Shown: positions 9,512-22,240, counted from the first letter of the stretch. The stretch: DNA of 64,000 nt from Eucalyptus grandis (GCF_016545825.1 NC_052617.1:878001-942000), one strand, 5' to 3'. A program made the numbers and translations. Notes: a model not told the origin generated them from the letters alone.

Positions 9512-12122
9512 TAGGTTAACCACGTAAGTTTTGAAATGCACTGCTTTTATTTCCATGGAATGCAACAAGAAATTGATGTAACATGGCCACTTAGCCCAAT
9601 AGTAGGCGCGAGTGTTCCCATTTTTTTCCTCCAAAATCAAATCACCATTTTTTTCTCCAAAACATGAATAGGCTTATTGATGTGGAGATTGATTGAAGTG
9701 AACTCCCGACAACTTTGAGATTGCCATGTCGTGGAGGTCGACACCCAACATTTGCAAGAACCCACCCGTCTCTTCTTTCATATAACCTAACTTTTGCACC
9801 AGCTTTATCTTCTTTTGTCAATTCTACTTGCAATTTTGATTTCCTCCCATCAACACAACAACGAATGAGGGTCAAGATTTCGACTTTTGTGCAAATGGAG
9901 CCGCTGTGGACTATTACTCTTGGTTTTTTTATTGTAATGTTGATTATGATTTCCTCTCTTGATATGACTAACGTTTTCTCTTATGTTTGACAAACAATGT
10001 TAATGCAGCACCATACCGCCATATTGGAAAAAGATTGGAAAACAATAAGGGAGAGGAAGAGGGGGAGGGGAGGGAGAGAAGGGGGCACGGGGTTGGGGGT
10101 TGGGGTGGGGGAGGGTGTGCCAACACACTTTCTGTTCATTTTCTCTTGAGACCGAATCTGCCAAGTTGGGAATGGAAATTTTTCTTGATCCGTTGTGGGA
10201 ATGGAATTGACCCAATAAGAAGATGACACAGGTGCAAATGTTTGGTGGGGTGCAAGAAAACGCGTGGGGTCCACCCAAAGAGAAAAGGAGGATAGACCCA
10301 AAAGTTGCGGTTCTTGACCGCAACCCAAACGTTTGGTAGTGTGAAAGGAAAAAAAAAAAAAAAACGTGTGGGATCCACCTAAAGAGAAGAGGATAGACCA
10401 AAATTGCAGTCGGCCTTGACCGCAACCAAAAATTGCAGTCGGCCTTGACCGCAACCCAAACGTTTGGTAGCGTGAAAGGAAAAGACGCGTGGGGACCAGA
10501 AAAAAGAGGATAGATCCAAAAATTGTGATCGCATCAATCCTAAGATTGCGTAAATTTCAGATATGATATGACAACTTTGATGGATAGTTATTGAAACTAT
10601 ATCTTTCGAGTGTAAATTACCCATAAAAGAAATTAACAAACTTTCACATTAATTATTTATCTGTGTCCAACTAATAGATGATTCATTGACAAATACTTGT
10701 TTACATCGCTTAGAATAATAAATTAATAAAAAAATATTTTAATAATTAATAACCTTTTACGTCTAAAGTTATTTTCGTAAACGATATAAGTAATCATTTT
10801 TCACGAAAGTGTTTTCTAAATTGTTGATTTTATTAATAATATTTTTATTATTAACAATTTATGCCTAATCTTTTCATCGATGAAGAATATACTTTTCATT
10901 TGTTTTGTTGATGTAAATTATACAAACGTTCATTTTTGACTAAGTATTTTTCCAAACATTGAGTTTCAAGTTTTGCTATTACAAGTTTACCTAATAACCA
11001 TGAAAATGTACACATTAATAGGGGTTTCCATGAATGCATATGAAACGCTTCATTGCCATGGCAAAATATGAAGGAAAAGCAAGAATCGTCCATACCGACT
11101 GTAACTCGATAGAAAAGCTGAAGTTAAATTTCACTCCACCCAAAAGATTTTACACCCGCTCTACTTCTGTCAACTTATAAAGAAGGAGAGGGCGAAGAAA
11201 TTCATTGATGACGAGCTGGTCGATTTTTGTGGAAACTTTGATCTGTAACTCAAACGGGAAAGGTAAAGGCCAACCACTGAGATCCACATACCGCTGTTAT
11301 GCTCTAACATTTTGCTTTCTGAACCGAGCAAATGAAGTGACAAACATAGCATAAGATATACTCTTGCCGAGGGCGCTAAGGAAACTTAAAGGAAAATTGG
11401 AAGGAGAATACAGATGTTCAAACTCGATCGAATACGACCTAGTTTGATGGGAGTGTCATGAGCCTCGCTTATTTTACCTTTCAAGAATTTATGTAAGATG
11501 TTGCTTGTGCTTGGACATAAAAACGTCCTTGTACTTTTAGCTGCTCCCAACATGGATTCCATTATGAAACCATTTCATATGATGTATCCAAGCATCTTTG
11601 CCAATATCAATTCCAAATATCTCTCAAGAACAAAGCATGTTGCAATAAGAGAGGAATACTTAACACTCCTAGCAATATTCTTTCAAAAGCTAGGGTTATA
11701 TCAGATTTTGACCAAACAATTGTCATGGATTGCGCTGCAAATTATTAGTGATGACCACTCAAGGCTACAACTTCATGAAACAAGAAGTTGCAAGTTTAAA
11801 TGATGGACATCAATATTGGTGAAAAAATTTAAGTTAACTAGTGTTCAAACACACTATCTCAGAGACCATGATAAGGTTCAATTTGAGGATTGAATTACCA
11901 TAATGTGACGAGTTTGCATTAACATGGAAACAAGTCATGTCTTAGAAGCTATTATGTGTCTTTGAGATGCCATAAGGCACATATTTTTTGAAAACGCTAT
12001 GTATACCTCTACTGCCATAATCATTCGCCAACAAAATTAATTTCTTAGGAAATGATAATGACGGCAATGACAGTAACAAATTTTATTACAAATTTCAAAT
12101 TACATAACAATGCAACATGGCT
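9512..12122. repeat. Tandem array unit A1 (2.6 kb)
   Basis: First of two units in block A, bounded by ggttaacc-type sequence and matched end to end by unit B1 (56,227-59,518 without its inserted element). It carries sequence resembling the NLR upstream region (CAAATGTTTGGTGGGGTGC, GTGGGGTCCAC at 10,264-10,274), a G-rich tract (10,050-10,118), a ~29-base direct duplication (about 10,399-10,457) and a conserved non-coding tail. Open frames inside are not conserved among units, so no gene is called. It may be decayed NLR upstream DNA amplified in tandem. Confidence 0.6.
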
Positions 12123-13470
12123 AGGTTAACCGCATAAGCTGTCATTGATGATGTAAAAAAAGTCAAAGTACTGGAGATATCCATGTTTGTATTCCAAATA
12201 GGTTCTCCCCAAAAAAGAGAAGAAATAAGAGTAGCTTAATACGTCAAGAACAAGAATTATTTTTTCATCAATGCACAAGGAACGAAATATTGCTGTTTTA
12301 ATTTCCATGGAATGGAAAGAGAAGTTGAACATAACAAGGCCACTTAGCCCAAGCAGGAGTGAGTGTTCCCATTTCTTTTCTTCAAAACCATCATTGTGCA
12401 TGAATAGGCTTACTGCTGTAGAGGGTGATTGAAGTGAACTCCTGATGACTTTGGGACAACCGTGCCGTGGAGGTCTTTCACGCCACCCAACATTTACGAG
12501 GACCCCACGCAGGTTTATGACAGCAGGTTTATGACCTGACTCGTGGATCACGTAGAAGGGAAGCCACCTGCTGCAACCTCTGTGCAAGTGAAAATGATCT
12601 AAAACTTCAACATCTGATGCTGCCCGGTAGACACGTAAGTATATTTAGAGCCACGGGGATCAGCAACCGACGTCTTCAAACGCAATTTCCAACATCCAAG
12701 TGCGAGATGCTCGTATAAACTTAGAATATCCCGCAAGTCATAATGAGAGCATATCAGTAGACCAGTTTAATGGAAGTAGCCATAAGCCTCAGTTGTTTTA
12801 CCTTTCAAGAATTTAAGTTCAGTTCTTATTAAGGAAAATCTGGGAAGAGTTCTTGTACTTTCTGCTACTCCCAACATAGATTCCATTATGAAACCAGTCC
12901 ATACAATATATCCAAGCATCTCAACCAATGTCAAGAATTGCTAATTTCTCTTAAGAAAAAAGCATGTCACAATAAAAAAGGAATACATAACCAGTCAGAA
13001 CGCTCCCGACAATATTCTTTCAAAAGCTAGTGTTATACCAAATTTTGACCAAACAATTTTCATGGATTGTACTCAAAATTAATAGTGTGATGACCACTCA
13101 AGAAAGGCTACAACTTCCTAAAACAAGTAAGCTCGTCAATAAGAAGTTGCAAATTTGAACGATAGACATCAACATTGGTGAAAAATTTAAGCCAGTGCTT
13201 CAATCCACTATTTAAGAGACCATGACAAGGTCTGACTTAAGGATAGAATCGCCGCTATGTGAAGAGTTGGAAACACGGCATGTCTCTATTTGAAGAAGCT
13301 TTTCCATGTCTTTAAGATGCCATTTTTAAAAAAGGCACATACTTTTTGAAAATGCAATGTCTACTTTTTTTTTTTTTTTTTTTTTTTGGTAAGGTACAAT
13401 GCAATGCAATGCAATATCTACTTTTAGTAACTGCTTTTACTGACATTAAAATTTGCCAATAAAAATAGAT
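12123..13470. repeat. Tandem array unit A2 (1.35 kb, internally deleted)
   Basis: Second unit in block A. It repeats the A1 start, loses about 450 bases near 12,500 where other units carry the GTGGGGTCCAC part, then rejoins (CATCTGATGCTGCC, CCAAGCATCTC, AAGAAGTTGCAAATTTGAA). It is nearest to unit B3 (61,361-63,130). A poly-T run at 13,367-13,387 and a short AATGC repeat near 13,396-13,412 lie at its end. No coding frame was supported. Confidence 0.55.
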
Positions 13471-13733
13471 GGTCGTGAATATGTTTTGCATAATTTAATA
13501 AAAAACCAACATAACAGCTCTCAATTTTCCATTAGGCATAGGAAACAAGTCATATTCAACTCACTAAATGTATAAAATCTAAGACAAAATTCATCATCTT
13601 ATAGAGAAAAAGTGAGAAAATCTTATACAATGCTTATCTCATTGTTCTACCTTTCCATGACACAAAAGTAGGGTGCGTTCTTAATTGCAAAACCCATTGA
13701 AGACATGCACAGAGTTCATATGCAGCGTTGAAC

Positions 13734-13915
13734 AAATGGCAATGCCTGAACTTGGAGAAAATCCGATGACATTCATTTGAGGAAAACTTTTCTACATATG
13801 ACCGTTCTTCCAAAGAGACAAATGTCCGTAGATTGGCTGCTTCTAGCAAAGAAGTCACTTCTTGTAGCGACGAGAACGATTGTAAAGCAAATGAAGCACG
13901 TCGAGTATCCTTATT
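13734..13915 (-). pseudogene. NLR fragment: 60-codon piece preceding/entering the LRR
   Basis: On the minus strand this reads TRRASFALQSFSSLQEV, then LLEAANLRTFVSLEE and NECHRIFSKFRHC, which is the junction between NB-ARC and LRR in NLR2 and NLR3. It is almost identical to NLR3 at 53,345-53,526 and less like the adjacent NLR2. Both edges are abrupt: one side joins the array tail, the other the shared 3' flank of the NLR genes (attagttaaataataaag). It lacks any functional domain. The open frame extending to 13,634 continues into unrelated DNA and is not meaningful there. Confidence 0.8.
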
Positions 13916-14046
13916 TTTAATAAATATTTGCACTGCAACCTGCGAATATACAGTGAAGAGGAGAGAAATTAGTTAAATAATAAAGAAGGTAAAATGGTTG
14001 AAAAAGGAACACTATTGATAGGTGACATAAGTCTTTTCTCGTACCT

Positions 14047-16916
14047 CTACTGTGCTAATCGTTCCGATTCATCTCCTCTACTGTGCTCATCTGTTAAGCT
14101 TGGACAATTATATATTACAGGCTCTTCCAGCAATGAGAAATTTTTAATCCATTCCGGCAAACTCCTTAGATTCCAACAACAAGAAATCTCAAGAGATTGC
14201 AAACTCGTGGCATGTTGAATCCATTCAGGCAATGCTTTCAAATCATGAAGATCGGTGATTTTAAGAACATAAAGTTTTGTAAGGAATTGCCATTGGATGC
14301 CTTGCTCGTCTTCTTGGCACACTAAGTTGAGTCCTACACAACTCTCAATGTGGAGCTCTCGGATTGAGGAAAGGTGCTGCATGCCATGAAAGAGACCCTT
14401 TAGGTTGCAATCATAGAGTCTCATGGACTCAAGATTATTGGCCAATCGAAGTAGAGTCTCAAGTATCGGCTCCAAACTTCCATGATGAAGACGTAGATGC
14501 TTTAGTTTAGAGAAAGGGATGAATGTGGATACCACTGCTGGTTCTAATGGATGATTTGGATTGGTCAAGAATTGTTGCTCCAACATTGTTATGTTATCTA
14601 TCTTCAAGTATTCCACCTGGGGGAATGGTGGCACGAAATTCAAGCTGGGACAGTCTTCTATATCCACAAACCGTAGTTTTGGAAGAATAGCCGTGAATTG
14701 TTTGATTGATGCTTTTGATATGCTATCATCACTCGCCTTCTTCTCCACCATCCTTTCACCTTTATGCAAGAGTCGAGGATCAAACTCTCAAGAGATGGGA
14801 AGAAGGGCCGTGTAGTACTAGATTGTTGAAGAGGGTCAAAATCCAATGCATTCAACGACCTGAGACTCAAAGTCCTTAGAGAAGAGAGTTCACTTAGGGT
14901 GTGTAGGCAGCTCAGTGAGCCAAGTGACTTACATTTGTTAATATCGAGGTGTCTAAGGTTGATCAATTTCCTCAAATCTTTGGGCAATGTTTTAAGTTTC
15001 TCACATGTAGAGATTTTAAGGGTTTGCAAGTTCAGCAAATCCGTGATTGAATCTGGCAAACTCTTGATGAAGTTATTCTCACAAATTTCAAGAAATCTTA
15101 AGTGCTTCAACTGACTTCCCAACGAAGAAGGGATGCAAAATTCATCATAGTTCAATTTCAACATTCGGCAATGCTTGAACTTGGAGAAAATCGGATGACA
15201 TTCATTTGGGGAAAACTTTTCTACATATGACCATGCTTTCAAAGAGACAAATGTCCGTAGATTGGCTGCTTCTAGCAGAGAAGTCACTTCTTGTAGCGAC
15301 GAGAACCATTGTAAAGCAAATGAAGCATGTCGAGTATCTTCATCGAGACTGCCTTTGTTGAGATTGACCATCTTGCACTCATTTCCCACGACTTTCAAGG
15401 CAAGATCGTGCATGAGATCGTGCATCTTGAACATTTCCACCTTACCAGTGTAAGGATTGACCTCCTCAACTTCAAGAAATGACCCACGTAGTAGGTTTGA
15501 GACATAATCATCCCCGATCTCTTCTATCTCTTCATGCTCATCCAATGACTCAATAAAACCTTGTGCCATCCACAACTGTATTATTGTTTGTTTATTGAAG
15601 ACATAATCTTTTGGAAACAACGCACAATATGCAAAACAATGTTTTAGCCCTGGCTGAAGATGATCGTAGCTGATTTTGAGAACTTCCATTATTTCAGGGT
15701 TCAACGTATCTATTTTTGAGAATTCATGCTCTTTGAAATAGAGCCACTCCTTTTCCTTTTTGGCGTACAAAAGGTTGCCTATAGTTTTGATGGCAAGGGG
15801 AACACCACCGCATTTTTTAACTATATCTCGACCTATTTGCTCCAATTTTTCGTTTAATGGTTCTTCCTCATCTCCGAAAGCCGTTTTCTTGAATAAGTCC
15901 CAAGACTTATCTTCAGGTAAGACCTTTAGATCATAAATATCTGATTTTGTACCTATAGCCTCCACCACCGATTGATTGCGCGTGGTTACGAGTATCTTGC
16001 TCCCTAATGAACCATCCATTAGCAAACTTTGAAGCTCCGACCATTTCCCGTGATCTTCATTCCACAAGTCATCCAAAACTAGCAAGTATTTCTTCCCTTC
16101 CAGTACCTTACGAAGAAGTTTCGGCAATTCGTCCGTACACTTAATATCAATGTCTCGCAGCTTTTCCGTCGTCTCAGGATCCCCTTTATACTTATCTCGG
16201 GCAGATTTCAGTATTTCTTTGATGAGAAAATCCCGATCAAAGACATCAGATACACACACCCACATCTTAAGCTCGAAGTATTTTGTCACTTCGTCATTGT
16301 TGTACGCCAGCCGAGCAAGTGTGGTTTTTCCAATTCCTCCCATACCGACTATGGGAACAACTGAAACACTCCCTCTGGAGGAGGAATCAAGCAAAGATTC
16401 CATGATCTTCCCCTCATCAATTTGTCTACCAATTATATCTTCCTTCCGCACAAAAGAGTCGGTTGTCCTCCTCCTCACAATAGCAACATTTGCCTCACTC
16501 CGATGCTCCTCTAAGCGGAACTCCCTATCTTTTGCAATCCAATCCAGTTTCTTCCTAATTTCCTGAATCCTTTTAGCCACTTTGTAGGGCTGTGCTAGCT
16601 GATTTGATTTGGAGAAGTTTGACATATTGTTTCCGGGAGTGACCTTCCGCCTCAGATCTTCGGTTGCGACATCGTCCAGCAAGTCCTGTGCGTCGTACAA
16701 CACGTCCTTCAGCCTCACGAGCCAGAGCTTGACCTGCTTGCTCTCCCATTGTTTCTTCTCGGCATCCAAAAGCATAGTTTGGATGGTCTTGACGGTGTAC
16801 TTGAGACGTTTGAGATCATACCTCGCACCTCGTGCAAGTTGGATCTTCGAAAAGATGTTGGAACCGGCGAGTTTCAGTATGTCGTTGGTAAGGGTGAAGA
16901 GCACTGCTTCTGCCAT
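14047..16916 (-). pseudogene. NLR2: CC-NB-ARC-LRR gene with one frameshift in the LRR
   Basis: Same family as NLR1 and NLR3. The first frame runs from MAEAVLF (16,916) to a stop at 14,658, giving 752 residues: coiled coil, P-loop GMGGIGKTT (191-199), kinase-2 LVLDDLW, canonical GLPL (CGGVPLAIK), CFAYCALFPKD, MHD (about 498) and the first LRRs. Near 14,681 a run of three G in NLR3 is two G here, a one-base loss that ends the frame. The remaining LRRs (14,049 to about 14,690) are in another frame and end at ...RGDESERLAQ. The coiled coil lacks five residues around KAVCFFF. The gene could yield an LRR-truncated protein, or the base could be a sequencing error; every other motif is intact. Upstream DNA differs from NLR1 and NLR3 beyond about 17,050 and lacks their W-box/TATA pair. 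Confidence 0.88.
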
Positions 16917-17271
16917 TTCCAAAGGCAAAAGCGGGGGCTGAGAAGTGTTTGAGAGGAGGTTGCAGAGCTGATGCTTTTGTGGTGAGACAATGGTCTGGTG
17001 GTGCCTCACGATCAACTTCAGGCACGAATATATGGCAAGGCCAACGGCATCTCCATCTTACTTCATGCTCAGTTAATCCACCGGATGAAATAGCATAACT
17101 TCCAAAAGAGAAAAAGAATATTGTGAACCAGTCGTTTCTTTGTGAAAAGCCCAAAGTACATATTCATGGAATGATTTCAAGTTGCGGCGCTAAATCCAGC
17201 CCCTCCATTGGCTTCATCCACACCCTTGATGGTTAAAATGACAGAAATACCAAAATCATGGGTCGCGCGTT
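16917..17271. other. NLR2 upstream region, duplicated at 27,293-27,640
   Basis: This 5' flank of NLR2 recurs with few changes in front of the NLR stub at 27,244-27,292. Position ~17,267 (gggtc|gcgcg|tttctctctc) is the unoccupied equivalent of the copia insertion site, where the block C copy has CCACG duplicated. No W-box next to a TATA box was seen. Confidence 0.55.
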
Positions 17272-17391
17272 TCTCTCTCAATTTTGTCTGATCAGAAGGC
17301 TCAGTTTCAAGTTCAACAGGTTCCTCAATCCTTAAGCCTCTCTTTGGTTCCAAGTTCACACTTCCTCTCTCCCTCTCCGCCGGGGAAAAAA

Positions 17392-17640
17392 TGCATGGTC
17401 AGACTCGGACAGCTCCGAAGCCCATTTCCATTCTGTCCTGGCCTCCTCTGCAAGATCAGATGCGTCATACAAGCGTGGAACGGTTTCTTTTGGTCAGTTT
17501 TTTTTTTTAACTAATCGTGATGTGATGTTGCTCTCAGATACACGAAGGAAGGTCTCGACACCAGAGCGAAGCTCATTGTGATCAATCCTGAGTACTACTC
17601 CGCTTCGAATTACAGGAAGCTCGCGGTTTAGCACAATTCT
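17392..17640 (+). pseudogene. Rab geranylgeranyltransferase alpha-subunit (RGTA) exon fragments
   Basis: Two pieces fit the plant RGTA N-terminus. MHG-TR-APKP at 17,392 matches the MHGRPRKAPKPE start. After an acceptor-like ttgctctcag, 17,540-17,623 reads YTKEGLDTRAKLIVINPEYY then NYRKLAV, the first PFTA (prenyltransferase alpha) repeat. A stop follows at once, and no later PFTA repeat was found. RGTA with its beta subunit prenylates Rab GTPases; this scrap cannot. It is duplicated at 37,336-37,580, where the repeat reads better (SAS is TWN there) but the acceptor is CGG. Identification rests on about 35 residues. Confidence 0.62.
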
Positions 17641-18103
17641 CTGCCCGCCCCTCGGGTATGCGCCTCTGTCTCCGTCCGCACAACCTCTAAGCCCACGCCG
17701 CTGTAATTGCTCGAATGAATTTGAAGACGAAAAGCGAGACATGGAGATGCGAGGTCTGACGCGGTGCATGCGGCTACAGCTGGGAAATTTCACTGAACAA
17801 CATCTGGTCATTGTGGTCAGTTGAGAGGATGATGCCAGCGACATGACGAGGATGATGCTGGCGACGCGCTGCCAAATTATTCAAGGGGGGTAACAGTGTA
17901 CCCCGTCAAGTTGGGAAAGGTCACGACGAGCATCAAAGAGTCGGAAAAGTTCTCAACTCTTGAAGCCGGGAGTGAGTTGATTAAGAAAGGCGAGAGCGGA
18001 GCTAGGGGCAGCGAAGGCCGTAGTATGCACACCACCCCCCCCCAACCACCCCCACCTCCTTCTCTTCCATATCTCCTCATTGCCGGCACCTCCCAGTGAT
18101 TGG

Positions 18104-18292
18104 AAATGGAGGCTGCTGCTGAGCCCTCGCAGCCTTGCCTTGGATCGAGGTTGATCCCGTCGACTACCTCAAACAAGTCTCGATCCTAGCAAATCTTGGC
18201 AAAGCTATAGGCGGAATCAGCTGAAGACGTAATCAAGTTCGCTAAAGATATCTTTCGAGACTATTCTGCATTTGTCGCATCATGCGGTAAGT
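18104..18292 (+). pseudogene. First-exon fragment of an unrecognised gene
   Basis: Starts MEAAAEPSQP, then after a short frameshifting insertion continues DPVDYLKQVSILANLGKA and, after a further shift, FAKDIFRDYSAFVASCG, ending at a good donor (tgcg|gtaagt). Comparison with 38,024-38,199 shows one protein-like sequence broken differently in each copy, so a real exon lies behind both. I do not recognise the family. The DNA beyond carries no exon I could identify, so both copies look like truncated 5' ends. Confidence 0.5.
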
Positions 18293-19335
18293 GTTTACCT
18301 TTCATAGAGCTTGTTCATGGTTATCACTCTGATACCTATTGCATTCTCATTGTCCATCTAAGTCTATGGTTGATGTATGTTTTAGGATTAAATAAGAAGA
18401 AAATGACTGTCAGATTCCTACTTTTATTGCAAAAACATTGGATGTCTCGACCTATGATACCTTAGATGACGAAGAGGAAGTGTGGCAAATCTGAGGGAAT
18501 GACCAATATAAATTATGTAGCTAAATTTTTTTTTACCAGAAAATTTTATATCATTAGAAAACAATATGATTCGTGCTTATGTTTTAGTAATTCATAGCAA
18601 AAAGGAAGATGCCATTTTAAGTCAATTTGAGGCTGTACTAATTGGACCACAATATTTCTCACCAGTTTCACAGGTTAGTTCAGATGTGATCAAATCAACC
18701 ATCTTGATTCTCTGTGCATAATCCAAGACTAGATTTTGTTGAAAATCCAATCATCTGTTTCTTTCATTTTGAGGTTTCTTACAACATCTGTTCAAAATGC
18801 ACACATTTAAAATTCCTGAAAAAGAGGTTCGGCTCCCGTTGAACGACTTCTCATCCTGGTTCATCAGCACGACAGACTCCAGCTTGCCGGCAAACTCTTT
18901 GAAGGAGAATTTGGGATCCTCCTGACAAAGTCCGTGGGATCTCGCTGGCAAGCAGGTTGAGGGACTTGCACAAGTTTCTTTGGTAAGAAAATTGCATCTG
19001 CAGGGTGCATATCTAAGCATTACAGTCAGTAAGCACCACATTAACAGGATATCAATTACAGAGCATTGGATACTTTTGAAAGAAGGAATATAATGTAGTG
19101 AAGCCGGCATCTGCAGTCGGGCATAGGTTCCTTTAGATCAACATCACCATGAGTTGAAAAGAGAGAGAACAAAGAGAAGAAGAAAGAAGAAGGTGGGACC
19201 AGCAAGGAAAGAAAAGGAAGCAGTCAAACCAAAAGAGGGACAACAGGGGCCATATAGGAAAACACTGTAAAAAGGAGTTTTAAAGCAAAAACCAGGGCGG
19301 AAATAGCATGGCCCAATGTTAAAATGACCACTTCA
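18293..19335. other. Non-coding remainder of the 17-19 kb duplicated segment
   Basis: Matched by 38,200-38,981 plus 42,733-43,279, interrupted there by the gag-only element. Copy 2 has about 290 extra bases (38,402-38,695). Position ~18,781 (ttacaacatctg) is the empty counterpart of the ACAAC target site. A minus-strand frame at 18,751-19,110 is broken in the other copy, so it is not called. Confidence 0.5.
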
Positions 19336-21660
19336 GATAGGACGGTGCAAACAGCACAGCTCTATGGGTGAAATTTTCAGAGCTTCCTCGCCACAAATTA
19401 TCCAATGGAGTACTAGGCAAGTCTTTGTCCTTTTAGCTATCTGCGAAGCAAAGTTGAAAGTCATATAAAGAAGCACATGCTGCAGATTTCTATATCAGCA
19501 TAAAAATCATATTGCATTACACAACCATTGTATAAAAATGTAAACTTGATTATTCATATAGCTCGGCAATCATAGATGCAGGTGACATGGAGTTGCAGAG
19601 GAAAGAGGGATGCTTCCACAAACTCTGTCGGTCATTTTAGCAACCTTGATTACTTATAAAATGCCCAAGACCTTTGCTCTAGCTGGGAGCCAACTCCACA
19701 TATCATTGAATAGCAAGAAATAAAATGAAAACAATCCATCTCCTTGTCAACTCCACACATCCTTAAACAAAACAACGCACTATGCACCCAACAGAACAAT
19801 TTCAGTAGACTGACTACAGGCTAGGGCCATTGACACTGGATGCTTCTGCTTCAAAACATAAGCTGGTACAGACTCTTCTGTACAGGGGGCAGAACTATAT
19901 AGTATGCTCATTGAGAAATAATCAGAACAAGCATTTGCATGTAAAATCAACTTCAGACATGATTTAAGGTTGACGGTCAGAAGTTCCTAACATCGACAGA
20001 ATGCACCATCCTGCCAGCTATCTACAATTTTTAATGACAGTTTTCATTACATGGCATGTTAATCATCTAAGCTAATTATCATCCCTGGTACTCCAGATTA
20101 GAAACAAGAAAATCATTTGGAATTTTTATTTTGTATCTACTATATAATTTCTCTACTAAGTTCCAAAATGTACATAGAAATGATCACTTTTTCGTGGCTG
20201 AGTGTCGCTATCCTAGTTATCTAGTCTATTGAAAACATGCTCCAGTGCAGACAAAAGCTAAGAATCTTATATTGTTACGACCATATAAGCCACTGAAGCC
20301 TATACTACTTCATCAAATCTTAGAAAAGGGAAGGAAAGTTCTATGTTGCCAATTTTCTTTGCATAGACGGCCCGGTCCATGATCTGGCAGAGTGGTTTTA
20401 AATTCTGAGTCTATGACATATCAATTAGCAGAAGCAGATAACATTAGCAACAAGAGAAAGATAAAAGGTATGAGCCAAAGTGATGACAACAAACTCAAAA
20501 GAATCATTATCCCACTAAGTGGGAATAAAAGTTATATATAGACCTGTTACCGAAGTGAACTTTGCTTGTCATACAAATCTGTTCAAGCAAAGACTGAGTC
20601 TTTCCTAACATTCTGTGGATTATAAACATCAACGCATCCCATCTGCATAACAAGTATGTCAGTTTTTCTTTCACTGTGAAAACACACTGACAAGGAAATG
20701 GGTTTGCCCGACACAATCATAGACGAGCTCCAATAACAAATATCATGATGCATTAGAAACGGAAGACTTCAAAACAATACAAATAAAAGGAAGCAAGGGC
20801 CATTCAAATACACGTCCTTACATAGACATATAGACATCCAAGCACTTTGGATGCACTTCTTTTTCTTTTTTGGGTGGCACTGGATGGATCATTTAGTAAT
20901 TTGTTTGTGTAAATGTGTATGTTTTTGGGCGGCAGGAAATGAGCTGACAGTACTTATATTCTAGAATATACTACATCCAGGGGGCGGTGCCTCAGCAGAG
21001 TCTCCTCTTGGATAACGATGCAGTATACATTTACATAGAACAAGTAGAGAGAAAGTACAAAGTTATCAAGGAAAAGACATTAAAATAATTCAAGTCCTTT
21101 ACTAACCATCAGAGAAACAAAACTTCCTCAGAGGACTTTGTACGCTCATAGAAACGAAAATACTTTAAACAAAAAACAAGTTGAGGGAATCGCTTAAATA
21201 CTAAACCTTCGAGTAGCCGACTCAACTGACAGAATAAAAAGATAATTGGACGATGAAACCAGTGAAGTTCACACAAAAGCCCTCCTCTAAGTTTTCCATA
21301 TCATTGTAAAGATCAAGTAGGATCGAGAAAGCAGCTCAACTCAGGCGATGAAGAACTAAGGGCAACCTTTTTCCAAAAAGCTTACAGACCTTGCGCTGGA
21401 AAGAGCCATATTTCGTGACCTCCTCGTCCAAGAATGGAATCTTCAACAATGAAGCCATCTGAGATACACTAACCCACAAGTTAATAACGAGAAAATGTAA
21501 AGCAATTTACATTGTCACAACTAAAGACAGACAGCAGAAGTAAACTCGCGATATTATACGCCTTCTCTCGATCCATGTGTTGCGCCGAGGTAACTTGAGA
21601 ACTGAGCATCTAAAAACTCCAAAATAACAACAACAACGAAGCAGAAGGAAACGCAGCGAA
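19336..21660. other. Stretch not duplicated in this window; at most one weak exon
   Basis: No sizeable open frame and no transposon ends. On the minus strand 21,391-21,458 could encode MASLLKIPFLDEEVTKYGSF ending near a possible donor (caag|gtctgt), with leader-like sequence upstream. The sequence below it resembles intron or spacer and no following exon was recognised. Could be the 5' part of a real gene; support is weak. Confidence 0.25.
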
Positions 21661-22034
21661 TTTAGAAAACGCTCAGCTCAACGCAAACCCCGCAATGCCA
21701 AACCCAAACACACACGGAAAACCGAACAAAAGAAAAGGGAAGTCGCGAACAATGTGGGACCCGATCCTGCACGTTTCGCTTGGGGACCTGGCTGGTGTAT
21801 CGGGCGATGCGGTGTGGAACGATGAAAGGCGCGTCCTGCTGAGCGAGGCCCACTCTGATGTTCGCAGAACCTATAAAAAGCAAAAGGAAGAGACGAGCCG
21901 CGTTCAAGCTACAGAATTCAACGAGTCGAGCTATTCAATATAAGAGAGGGGGGAAAGTGGGTTGATGACTACGAGGTTGGAGCCTCTCTCCGAGATTAGC
22001 TGCGAAGGGATCGCCGTCTTCAAATAATTCTGAA

Positions 22035-22066
<32 letters not shown>

Positions 22067-22240
22067 TGAAATTGCAAGAGATTCAGTGAATAAGCATGAC
22101 GACTCGAGCAGACATCAGGAGAGAAGAGAGAGGAGATGATCACCGTGGCCGAAGCGAAGCGAGGTCGAAGAGCTTCTCGTGCGAGAGTCTCTCGCTGTCT
22201 CCCAGAGCGAAAGAGAACTGGCGACTTATACAGAAACAGT
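21661..22240. repeat. Segment sharing sequence with the left edge of the window
   Basis: From about 22,121 it repeats window positions 1-120. A poly-A run lies at 22,043-22,065. Open frames on both strands (21,662-21,907 minus, 21,695-21,943 plus) overlap and neither resembles a known protein. Confidence 0.45.

Noticed and set aside
9981..10454. Overlapping Phe/Pro-rich minus-strand frames, repeated at 56,792-57,314
   Set aside because: Differ in frame and content between array units and are explained by the G-rich tract and poly-A runs.
18751..19110. 119-codon minus-strand frame
   Set aside because: The paralog at 42,733-43,040 does not keep the frame and no family is recognisable.
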